Shown here one piece after another: positions 1 through 7,643 of a stretch of DNA of 64,000 bases; position 1 is the stretch's first letter, and every line of letters begins with the position of its first letter. The notes under the pieces are model-generated. The model saw nothing but the letters and a program-made list of their open reading frames with translations. It was not told the origin of the DNA and made no database searches. Source of the stretch: Provencibacterium sp. (GTDB lineage: Bacteria > Bacillota > Clostridia > Oscillospirales > Ruminococcaceae); contig JAAWAN010000009.1 in NCBI GenBank assembly GCA_022792175.1, forward strand, positions 1-64,000. The letters are read 5' to 3'. Position numbers and translations under genes: made by a program.

Positions 1-739
1 ATGGCTTGAGCCATGCGCTATCGGGCCTCGCTATTAGCCGGGCGTTATTATAGGCCATATCTAAAGTTAAACAGGTATGCCCCAAATATTGGTTGCCTGC
101 ATCATTTTTGCTCACAACAAGCGCCAAATCTGGCACACTTTCGCTGACTAAGCATATGGGGATCAGCAGCTGTATATGTCCCTTATAATACTGCGGAACA
201 GCTGTTTTGTAGTTTGCATCAATCATATGCTTAGCCCGTTTTACCGCCCCATCAAACAGCATCGTCTTATTGGGGCTTTCCCTCACTGTTTCCGGAATTC
301 GAAGAAAATTCTCCGGATCTCCGAAAATATGAGGATACTGAGGAAAAATATCACAGTTTGTATCAAAGACCAACGTTGAGGGATTCTCAAAATAGTTGGC
401 TCTTGGAGGCAAATTCTGAATACCCATCATACCCAGTTGGTAAGAGGTATAAAAACCATCAAAATACCATTCCTGCCGGTCAGGAATTTTATTCTTTGTG
501 AAATAAGCAAATATCGGCTCATAGTAAATCGTATATAACCCGGTGTTGAACAGCGCATAACTGTTTGTTTGTAATACATTTTCTTCTTCCTGCAGCTTCA
601 GGAAAGTATGTTCAACATAATTTTTAAGTATCACATTATCAGACTGTCCGCCAAAGCTCCACTTTTCCGGGCAAATTCCGGACAAATTTTGTATCTTTTT
701 GTCATATTCATGACAAAAAGCAAAATCAAATAACCGCAT
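1..739 (-). CDS. DUF3825 domain protein, cut by the left window edge
   Basis: The frame is open from an ATG at 739 to the window edge, about 246 codons, with no stop seen. The start is supported by GAGGAGGA seven bases upstream. The C-terminal half has the conserved DUF3825 features: a stretch VPQYYKGHIQLLIPICL, then PDLALVV, then TCLTLDMAYNNARLIARPDS followed by W-L-K-P. This ending is normally close to the C-terminus, so little is probably missing. DUF3825 has no established biochemical role that I can name; it is often found with nucleic-acid-binding or stress domains, but here it stands alone. Base composition is clearly more AT-rich than the neighbours, which suggests transfer. Confidence 0.8.
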   Translation of the reverse strand, partial: MRLFDFAFCHEYDKKIQNLSGICPEKWSFGGQSDNVILKNYVEHTFLKLQEEENVLQTNSYALFNTGLYTIYYEPIFAYFTKNKIPDRQEWYFDGFYTSYQLGMMGIQNLPPRANYFENPSTLVFDTNCDIFPQYPHIFGDPENFLRIPETVRESPNKTMLFDGAVKRAKHMIDANYKTAVPQYYKGHIQLLIPICLVSESVPDLALVVSKNDAGNQYLGHTCLTLDMAYNNARLIARPDSAWLKP

Positions 740-768
740 CAACTATCCTCCTCATTTGCTGCACAGAT

Positions 769-777
769 ATTGTATCA
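769..777 (-). promoter_or_regulatory. Extended -10 promoter of the DUF3825 gene
   Basis: On the minus strand the sequence reads TGATACAAT, a TGn-extended -10 box about 30 bases before the start codon. No good -35 hexamer is seen, which fits an extended -10 promoter. The rest of 740-978 is AT-rich and holds no gene I can support. Confidence 0.45.
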
Positions 778-978
778 CAAATTTCTCTAAAATAAAAGTC
801 TTACACTTCTGCTTCCAAACCTGTAGAAAAATCCATCTATCAAATCGAACCCCGGGCTTAAAAGCTATGAACACTAACGCTTTCAATAGTTTTCTTCATG
901 CCATCCTATGGCAGACAAATAATATTTTTATCATCCTTACTTTTCCTTTCCCGCATGCAGATACAGAGGCCCTTTGAG

Positions 979-2061
979 CTATGATAACCGTTTCAGGCAG
1001 GCCCTGATTTCGGCGCATACGGCGCGGTCGTTTTCAAACATCTTTGCAAACAGGCGTTTCAGCGTCTGCTGCGTCTGCTTTTGCAAAATCAAGTCCGCGG
1101 ACTGCGGGGTGATGGCGTATCCGGTCCCGGGGCCCACGCCCAGCGCGCCCCATATCTTCCAGCCGATGCCATGGGTTTCATCATTGCCGTCCTTCGTATA
1201 CCGCGTCCAGAAAATATCGCTCAGCCGGCTGCGGATTTCTTTGTCAGTGCAGATATTGCTCAGCAGGTTTTCGTCCGAGCAGAATGCTTCTGCGGCATGC
1301 CATCTCGCTTCAACCGGCACCCCGTTGATACCGCACAGCATGCCGGCCGTGTCCATAGCGTTTTCCTCCGTCACCCGGTCGAGCGCCTCGATAATCGTCT
1401 CTTCCAGTGCCGTATGCCCCTCATAGGACAGGGCGGATGCGATGCGTTCCAAAAGCTCTTTACAGGACATGTCCGGCACCCTGCTGCCGGTGATGACAAT
1501 AGCGTCGCGCAGCATAAAGCATCCGTTATCGGGCAGAGGATGAAGCTGTGAATCCAGAACATACACCGTCTCTGCGTCATAGCCGACGGCGAGAAGCCAT
1601 TTCATTTCGTCTTTCAGGCGCAGCAGGGTCGGGAAACCATTATCCAGAGAGCTTTTTGTGGCGAAAAGCACTTCTTCCCGCGCGCTGATGGCATCAAAGC
1701 GCCGGTAGGAAAAGCCTGCAAAGCGCGCCAGTGCATCGACAAAGCTCTTCTCCCAGCGCCAGCCGCCGGAAAAGCCCGGCAGGGAGTGCGGGTTTACCGT
1801 ATCATCCCATGGATAATCGAAGCCAAACGCCAGTGTCGATGCCGTCAGAAGGCAGTGGTAGACCGACTCCTGGTGGCGTTCCAGCGGATGAGCGCCGCAG
1901 GGGCTGCAGTGGATGCAGCGGCGGCGCTTCGATGTGCACCAACAGGGCGTTTCTTCCGTATATCCGCGCGCAATGACCAGCGCGGATGCCAGCGCCGCCG
2001 TAAAGCTGTCCGACTCTGCGCCCACCGGAAAGGGAACCTGATGCTCCAGAATTTTTTCCAT
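979..2061 (-). CDS. Uncharacterised protein, possible papain/C39-like (BtrH-like) fold
   Basis: A 360-residue cytosolic protein; function not recognised. Residues about 40-54 form a Cys-rich patch (WCTSKRRRCIHCSPCG, four cysteines), followed by RHQESVYHCLLTAS and, near residue 160, KWLLAVGYDAETVYVLD. That last pattern resembles the His/Asp half of C39-like cysteine peptidase folds, with Trp where the His would be, so an active protease is doubtful. The C-terminal half (GINGVPVEARWHAAEAF, NDETHGIGWKIWG) is helical and conserved-looking. The start is uncertain: ATG at 2061 lacks a clear ribosome site, while an in-frame TTG at 2118 has AAGGAG only three bases before it. It lies downstream of the Crp-family gene on the same strand. 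Confidence 0.6.
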   Translation of the reverse strand: MEKILEHQVPFPVGAESDSFTAALASALVIARGYTEETPCWCTSKRRRCIHCSPCGAHPLERHQESVYHCLLTASTLAFGFDYPWDDTVNPHSLPGFSGGWRWEKSFVDALARFAGFSYRRFDAISAREEVLFATKSSLDNGFPTLLRLKDEMKWLLAVGYDAETVYVLDSQLHPLPDNGCFMLRDAIVITGSRVPDMSCKELLERIASALSYEGHTALEETIIEALDRVTEENAMDTAGMLCGINGVPVEARWHAAEAFCSDENLLSNICTDKEIRSRLSDIFWTRYTKDGNDETHGIGWKIWGALGVGPGTGYAITPQSADLILQKQTQQTLKRLFAKMFENDRAVCAEIRACLKRLS

Positions 2062-2163
2062 AGGGAGAAGACCAGCGCCTTTTGCTGTTTCATGTCCGCG
2101 CAATCGCCAAACACACAAAGGCTCCTTTCTTTTTCAGTGACGGACCTGTTATTCTGCCCGGAC

Positions 2164-2172
2164 AGTATACCA
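2164..2172 (-). promoter_or_regulatory. Extended -10 promoter for the 979-2061 gene
   Basis: The minus strand reads TGGTATACT, a TGn-extended -10 element, about 50 bases before the TTG at 2118 and 100 before the ATG at 2061. A -35 hexamer is poor. It suggests the gene has its own promoter rather than depending only on readthrough from the regulator gene. Confidence 0.4.
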
Positions 2173-2239
2173 TAAGTTGGGAGCGGCTGTATAGCCTTTT
2201 TCTTCAGGCTGCCCAAAGTATATCCCGCTTCCGGCAGGG

Positions 2240-2878
2240 TCAGCCGCCCTTTTCTGTCTCTGCCAGCCGGTAGGTCCCCTTCCCGGTTTTTTCCAGCTTT
2301 CCCTGTTCGCAAAGCTTTCTCACCACCCGCTGCAGCTGCCGCCGGCTGCAGTGAAGCTGCATCAGCCCGGCGGAAATGCCGTGCAGCATATGGTCCGGCT
2401 GAATTTCCCGCAGAAAGGTGAGCAGCTTTTCCTCCACCGGCTGGGCGCTGCGCCCGATCATTGAAAACATGAATACCTTCTCCGACATGCAGGAGAGCAG
2501 GTAGCGCAAAAAGGTGCAGTCCCGCTGCAGTACCTCCCGGTTTTCCTCTATCGGCAGGGCGATACAGAGCACCTCCTCCAGCGCCTCGGTATAAAAGGAA
2601 GGGAAGCCCCTGCGGGCAAACTCCATATCCCCCAGCATGGCGCCATGCACGCCGCGGGAAATGGAAAAGCTGCTCCCATCCTCCCGCAGCCCATAGATTT
2701 TAATCCTTCCCTGCAGAATAAAAAGAAAATGGCCCAGCGGCCAAAAGGGGGCGGTGAGCAGCTCCCCCTTCTGGTAGCGCCGCAGCTGAAAGCCCTGCGG
2801 ATGGCTCTCAAAGTGCGTATGAATTTTTGCGCTCTTTATCCGCTCCTGCAGCATGCGGGAATCCGAAATAGTCTCCAT
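2240..2878 (-). CDS. Crp/Fnr-family transcriptional regulator
   Basis: A 212-residue protein with the two-domain Crp layout. Residues about 30-115 are a cyclic-nucleotide-binding-like beta barrel (YQKGELLTAPFWPLGHFLFI, LQGRIKIYGL). A long helix follows, and residues about 150-205 form a winged helix whose likely recognition helix is in CSRRQLQRVVRKLCEQGKLE. The phosphate-binding cassette typical of cAMP receptors (GE.A.L....RSA) is not evident, so the effector is unlikely to be cAMP. No Fe-S cysteine cluster of Fnr type is seen. It is divergent from the MATE gene and shares with it a Crp-like palindrome (2906-2923). Confidence 0.85.
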   Translation of the reverse strand: METISDSRMLQERIKSAKIHTHFESHPQGFQLRRYQKGELLTAPFWPLGHFLFILQGRIKIYGLREDGSSFSISRGVHGAMLGDMEFARRGFPSFYTEALEEVLCIALPIEENREVLQRDCTFLRYLLSCMSEKVFMFSMIGRSAQPVEEKLLTFLREIQPDHMLHGISAGLMQLHCSRRQLQRVVRKLCEQGKLEKTGKGTYRLAETEKGG

Positions 2879-2904
2879 TGGTTCCCCTCCCTTTTTCTTT
2901 CTCT

Positions 2905-2933
2905 ATTGTGCCATATGTCACAATAATAATCAA
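2905..2933 (-). promoter_or_regulatory. Promoter of the Crp-family gene
   Basis: On the minus strand TTGATT (2928-2933) and CACAAT (2905-2910) are 17 bases apart. The spacer is almost fully covered by the palindrome at 2906-2923, which would let the bound regulator block its own promoter. Confidence 0.5.
2906..2923. promoter_or_regulatory. Crp-like operator palindrome
   Basis: The 18-base sequence TTGTGCCATATGTCACAA is an inverted repeat with one mismatched pair and has the TGTG-N8-CACA spacing of Crp-family sites. It sits between the divergent regulator and MATE genes. Its centre (2914.5) is about 41.5 bases before the start point expected from the TATTAT box at 2944-2949. Confidence 0.6.
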
Positions 2934-2943
2934 TTCCATCTGC

Positions 2944-2949
2944 TATTAT
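2944..2949 (+). promoter_or_regulatory. -10 box of the MATE gene promoter
   Basis: TATTAT without a recognisable -35 hexamer 16-18 bases upstream, as expected for a promoter that needs an activator. The untranslated leader that follows contains a 14-base palindrome, CTCTGCCGGCAGAG (2974-2987), of unknown role. Confidence 0.4.
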
Positions 2950-3074
2950 AAAAAGAGAAAAAGAGCGTATGTCCTCTGCCGGCAGAGACGCTGCAGCCGG
3001 GCAACAGGTCCGCATCCGGAGAAAAGCCGCTGCTTCAGCAGGGCTTTCAGAGAGTTTGAAGGAGAGTGCTTAAC

Positions 3075-4415
3075 ATGGAGCAGAAAGTGTTTGATACCAG
3101 CCGCCTGCGCTCCACCTATTTCGCCCAGGCGCTGCCGGTGGTGCTGGGCTCGGTGGTCTCGCTCATCTATAACCTGGCCGATACCTATTTTATCGCGCAG
3201 ACGGGGGATGCGCTGCTGGTGGCGGGCGTTTCCCTCTGCAGCCCGGTCTTCATTCTGCTGATGGCCTTCGGTAACATCTATGCGCAGGGGGGCAGCTCGC
3301 TCATCTCCCGCCTGCTGGGGAAAAACGACCGCGCCGGCGTGCGGCGGGTCAGCGCCTTCTGCTTTTATGCCGCCATTTTAACCGGCCTTCTGCTGGCGGC
3401 GCCGATGCTGCTTTTTCACCGCCCCCTTTTAACCCTGCTCGGCGCAAGCGGGCAAACGCTGCCCTATGCCATGCCCTACTACTGCATTTTGGCGGCGGGG
3501 GCCCCGCTGGTCGTTCTGAACTTCATCCATGCCAATCTTCTGCGCTGCGAGGGGCAGGCCACCCTGTCGATGCTGGGCACCTCGGGCGGGGCGGTCCTCA
3601 ACATTATTTTGGACCCCATCTTTATCAGCCTCTTCGGCTGGGGAGCGGCCGGGGCGGCCATTGCCACCCTTTGCGGCTACCTTTTTACCAACCTGTTTCT
3701 GCTCGTGGTGGTGCTGCGGCGCAGCAGCTGCCTCTCGGTTGACTGCCGCAGGGCGCATATTTCAGGGGACAGCCTTCGGCAGATTCTCGGCATCGGCGTA
3801 ACGGCGGCCATCGCCAATCTGGCCCAGAGCGCCAGCCTCATTCTTATGAACCAGTTTCTGCTCCCCTATGGCAGCGAAAAAATTGCGGCGCTGGGTATCG
3901 TTTTAAAAATCAACATGGTGGTGCAGATGGTTCTGGTTGGCTTCTCCTTCGGCGGCGTGCCGCTGTTCGGCTACCTCTATGGCGCAAAAGATTTTCAGAA
4001 GCTGCATAAGCTGCTGCGCTTCTGCCTGCGGTTTCTCTGCTCTCTCGCGCTGGGCATATCCGCCCTTCTCTTTCTGCTCGCTCCCCAACTGGTGCGCCTG
4101 TTTATCGATTCCGGCAGCATTGTGAGCGATGGGGCGGCCATGCTGCGCTGGCAGACAGCCGGCTCCCCCTTCGCCGCCGTTGTCCTGCTGCTGACCTGCC
4201 TGTTTCAGGCGGCCGGCAAGGCACTGCCCGCGTTGCTGCTCTCGCTCAGCCGGCAAGGGGTCATTTTTATCGCCGTGCTCGCCGCCGCCGTCTTTATCGC
4301 GCAGTATCAGGGGTTTCTGGCTGCGCAGCTCACCGCTGACCTGCTCAGCGCCGCGCTGGCCCTGCTTTTATACCGCCGCGCCTTCGGGAGGGGGGGCGGC
4401 GAAGCGGCCGGATAA
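3075..4415 (+). CDS. MATE family efflux transporter
   Basis: A 446-residue integral membrane protein with about twelve hydrophobic segments in two six-helix halves, the usual MATE size and layout. It should export cationic drugs, dyes or metabolites in exchange for Na+ or H+. Family-like stretches include TYFAQALPVVLGSVVSLIYN near the N-terminus and GASGQTLPYAMPYY. The start at ATG 3075 is chosen over GTG 3066 because AAGGAG (3059-3064) is ten bases from the ATG and touches the GTG. The gene is divergent from a Crp-family regulator that probably controls it. Substrate cannot be told from sequence. Confidence 0.88.
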   Translation: MEQKVFDTSRLRSTYFAQALPVVLGSVVSLIYNLADTYFIAQTGDALLVAGVSLCSPVFILLMAFGNIYAQGGSSLISRLLGKNDRAGVRRVSAFCFYAAILTGLLLAAPMLLFHRPLLTLLGASGQTLPYAMPYYCILAAGAPLVVLNFIHANLLRCEGQATLSMLGTSGGAVLNIILDPIFISLFGWGAAGAAIATLCGYLFTNLFLLVVVLRRSSCLSVDCRRAHISGDSLRQILGIGVTAAIANLAQSASLILMNQFLLPYGSEKIAALGIVLKINMVVQMVLVGFSFGGVPLFGYLYGAKDFQKLHKLLRFCLRFLCSLALGISALLFLLAPQLVRLFIDSGSIVSDGAAMLRWQTAGSPFAAVVLLLTCLFQAAGKALPALLLSLSRQGVIFIAVLAAAVFIAQYQGFLAAQLTADLLSAALALLLYRRAFGRGGGEAAG

Positions 4416-4430
4416 TTCCTGCCCGGCTTA

Positions 4431-4460
4431 TTGACGCGGCAGACCCCCGTACAATATAAT
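4431..4460 (+). promoter_or_regulatory. Promoter upstream of the broken surface-protein gene
   Basis: TTGACG (4431-4436) and TATAAT (4455-4460) with an 18-base spacer, about 190 bases before the signal-peptide start at 4647. The long leader between them shows no recognised riboswitch. Confidence 0.55.
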
Positions 4461-4646
4461 AAGGAAAAAGGGGCGGCATCTTTTTTGCGGGCTAAAGCCA
4501 AATAGCCTCCTTCCTTTTGCCTTCCCCGAAAGTTCCAGTCATGGAACAGGGCGCGCAGCAGCTCCGTTTTTGCAGATGCGGTGCGTTTTCCCGCCTGCGG
4601 TGTGCTCAGAAGGACAAATCGATCGAAAAGAAGGGAAAAGGATAGA

Positions 4647-7495
4647 ATGAAAACAAAATTAAAAGTCTGTAGCCTTCTTCTTTGCGGCGCGCTGCTGCTT
4701 TCCCTCTGGCCCGCCTCTGCTCAGGCCGCGGGAGAGGCGTAGATTCCCCCTTCCATTGGCGCGAGCGGCCTGTGCGGGCACTACCCGGCCCGGGAGGACG
4801 GGGAGGGGGGCTTCTCCTGCCCCGCCTGTCCAGTGCAGGCTCTGATAGATACCCTGCCGGATGCGGAGCAAATCACTGCGGAAAACCGGGAAGAGGTAAA
4901 AAAACAGCTTGCTGCCATTGATGCGGCCAGCGCGGCACTCACAAAGGCGCAGCTTGCCCTGTTGTCTGTCGCCCGCTATGAGTCGGCAGCTGCCCGGCTG
5001 CTGGAGCTGGAGGAAACCCTGTCCCCGACCCGCACTCCCCGCGCCGGCGAAATCATCAGTGGCGACGGCTTTTCCTTCGACACGATGAGTGGAACGCTGA
5101 CCATCCGCCAATATGACAGCAGCTGGAGCTGGCCTGATTCTCTGACGGTGGATAAATTGGCAGTGACCGCATTGAGGATTGAGGAAAGCAGTGGGGATTT
5201 TTCCGGCAGCCAATTCAGCGACTGCAAAAATCTCCGCTCGCTGGATCTCAGCGGCTGCACCGGCCTCACTGCCATCAAGCCCCTATCCCCTGATATCTTT
5301 CCCAATCTGGAGTCGGTCGACTGCAGCGGCTGTACCTCCCTGAGTAGCCTTCATTTTGCATTTCAGGACTGTGCCAGCCTGAAAGCGGCGGATTTCAGCG
5401 GCTGCACCTCCTTAAATGACCTTTATTATGCGTTTCGCAGCTGCACCGCTCTGGAAGCGATAGACTGCAGCGGCTGCACCTCCATAGAAAGCCTTGCGAA
5501 TGCGTTCGATAACTGCTCCAGCCTGAAGACAGTCAGCTTCAGCGGCTGCACAAAACTCAGCAACCAGGGCATGGTATTTCTCAACCACCCCACCCTGGAG
5601 TCAGTTGACCTGAGCGGCTGCACAGCCTTTCGCCGTGGAACCGGCCTTTTCTTTACCGGCTCCGCCAATCTGAAGAGGGTGAATTTCAGCGGCTGCACAG
5701 GGATATGGGATCTCGGCAACTCCTTTGGAGGATGCACCGGCCTGCAGTCTCTGGATATGAGCGGCTGCTCCGAACTCAAAAGGCTGGATTTGAATGAATG
5801 CACCAGCCTGACCGCGCTAAACGGCACCTTTGAGGGCTGCGCGATGCTCTCAGAGCTCATTCTCCCCGACAGCATCGCCCATGTGGGGGCTGATGCCTTC
5901 TCCGGCTGCACCAGCCTGGCGGAGATAACCCTTTTCAGCGACCCCGCCCCCGTTTTGGATGGAAATGTCTTTTCCGACTGCGCCGAAAACCTGACCATCA
6001 ACTTCCCCTATGAGGCCCAGGGCTACACCGAGGCCAATGGATGGCCGGGAGAGGGCTTTCAAGGCATATACCCCATATCGGTGGAGGCCGGGGAAGGGGG
6101 CACCGCCAACGCCTCTCCCGTTCGCGCCATAGAGGGCACCCGCATCCGGCTGACCGCCGAAGCGGATGATGAGCACCGTTTCCGGGAGTGGCAGGTCCTC
6201 TCCGGCAATGTGGAAATTTTAAAGCGTATAGAGACTGCCAATAACGAATTCCTGATGCCTGATGAGCCGGTGGCCATCCGGGCGGTATTTGAGCGGGCGG
6301 ATGCCCCCATCCGGATAGACGGCGATCCGCCCGTTACCCTCATCCCGCCCCCCGGCGGGAAGATTGTTCCCAATGCCGATGGACAATACATCCACTTCGA
6401 CGAGGGATCCATCCTCCAAATCGGGGAGAGTGGACTGGAAATCAACGCCCTGGACTATGGCACCTTTTCCAGCGACGACGGCACGGTCTATGTTTCAGCC
6501 AGTGTTTCCGCAAACACCGATTTGCCCACTGTTATCGAGCCGCTTATGTACTGGGGCGGTAATGCTTTCCGGCCCGGCCCCGGCGACGGCATCACCATCC
6601 TCGGGAACACCGCGCTTCATATCGGCGAAAACGGCCCCACACTCACGCTCTACTCGGCTACGAACGCATATATGAAAAAGGACGGCAGCATCAGCGTCCT
6701 CACTCCCGACGGGGAACTGAGGTTGGACAGCACGCTGGCCAGCACCATTATTCTTCCCCCCGGCGAAGCGCTTAAGCCTGAAAGAGACGGCACCCTGATC
6801 CTTCCGCCGGGCGCCGCTGTCCGCACGGAGAATGGGGAGCCTGTGACCTACCCCGACGGCGGCCTCCTGAACACCGGCACCGGACAGGCCACCGTAACCT
6901 ACCGCCGGGTCACCTTCAACAGCCTGGATGGCTCGGCGGCCACTTTGGCCGAAGTGACCCACGGCAACAAGCTGAAAAAGCCCGCCGACCCCGTCCGGGC
7001 AGGCTACACCTTCGGCGGCTGGTATAAAGAAGAAAGCTGCATCACCCCCTGGGATTTTGGCACCGATATCGTAACCGAAGACACCACCCTCTATGCCAGA
7101 TGGACAAAAAACAGTGCTTCCGGCAGTGAAGACGGCCGCACCGGCTCGAAGGAAGAAAGCCGGAAGGAAGAGAGCAGCGGGGAATATGCCTTCTGGCAGA
7201 AGGTACAGAAAAAATAGAGGCCGCCGAGCCGGGAGAAACAGTGAGAATCGATGCCCGCGGCTATGAGCGGATGTACCGGACGGTGATGGAAGCGCTGCGA
7301 AAGAGCAGGCAGGTTACCCTTGTTATTCGCTGGAAGGGGAAGGAGGAAATCGTCCTCTCCTCCGAGGAGGCGCTCAGCGAGCCCATGCGGATACACTATC
7401 CTCTCTCCTATCTTGCAGAATACGGTTTTTCGGCGGCGCGCACAGAAAATGCCTCCGAAAAGAAGAACCCTGCAACCGGCGCCGCCTGCGCTTAA
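4647..7495 (+). pseudogene. Secreted leucine-rich-repeat / InlB-repeat surface protein, broken by a stop and a frameshift
   Basis: From ATG 4647 the frame encodes a clear signal peptide (KVCSLLLCGALLLSLWPASA) and then meets TAG at 4740-4742. The same frame is then open from 4743 to 7217. It has an N-terminal segment VQALIDTLPDAEQITAENRE, about ten leucine-rich repeats with the core SGCTSL, a divergent InlB-like repeat near 6090-6290, and a Listeria-Bacteroides repeat ending GYTFGGWYKEE near 7010. It stops at TAG 7215-7217, straight after six A bases. Shifting one base back at this A run restores 90 more codons (to 7495) with the domain AAEPGETVRIDARGYERM that commonly ends clostridial proteins of this kind. 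Two separate lesions point to a decayed gene, though sequencing error is possible. A shorter cytosolic product from GTG 4833 to 7217 cannot be excluded. Confidence 0.72.
5160..5830 (+). repeat. Tandem leucine-rich repeats (SGCT type)
   Basis: Within the broken surface-protein gene, units of about 23-26 residues repeat with the pattern L-x-x-(L/V/A)-D-(L/C/F)-SGCT-x-L. About ten copies are visible from LRSLDLSGCTGL to LQSLDMSGCSELK. The DNA repeats are diverged, with AGCGGCTGCAC the most constant part. Confidence 0.8.
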
Positions 7496-7601
7496 AGGGC
7501 AGCCAAAAATCCGAATATTCTGCAAAATTTTGTGGTTTCCAAAGAAAGGTCGCCACAAAATAGAACAGACTAGTAAAAAAGCGTATTCCGGCGCGCCAGA
7601 G

Positions 7602-7643
7602 GGGACTGTTGCAAAATGCAGGCATTTGCAACAGTCCCTTTTT
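7602..7643. terminator. Terminator between the pseudogene and gatB
   Basis: A hairpin with arms GGGACTGTTGCAAAATGC (7602-7619) and GCATTTGCAACAGTCCC (7622-7638), one bulged base, then TTTTT. It lies between convergent genes and overlaps the gatB stop region. It belongs to a recurrent GTTGCAAAA hairpin family in this window. Confidence 0.8.

Noticed and set aside
830-880. Short stretch with a GGTTCGA motif on the minus strand resembling a tRNA T-arm
   Set aside because: The flanking bases do not pair as a T stem and no acceptor or anticodon arm is present.
2950-3060. Possible riboswitch in the MATE leader
   Set aside because: It has a palindrome and short stems but no match to a riboswitch core I can recognise.
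4740-4742. TAG read through as a sense codon (for example pyrrolysine)
   Set aside because: No pyl genes or downstream insertion element are visible, and the same gene carries a second, unrelated lesion, so inactivation is simpler.
5220-5830. CRISPR-like regular repeats
   Set aside because: The periodicity is protein-level leucine-rich repeats in an open frame; units are diverged and there are no unique spacers or cas genes.
7209-7217. Programmed -1 frameshift at the A run
   Set aside because: There is a slippery run, but no clear stimulatory hairpin at the right distance and the protein family normally has no frameshift. Kept only as a remark in the findings.
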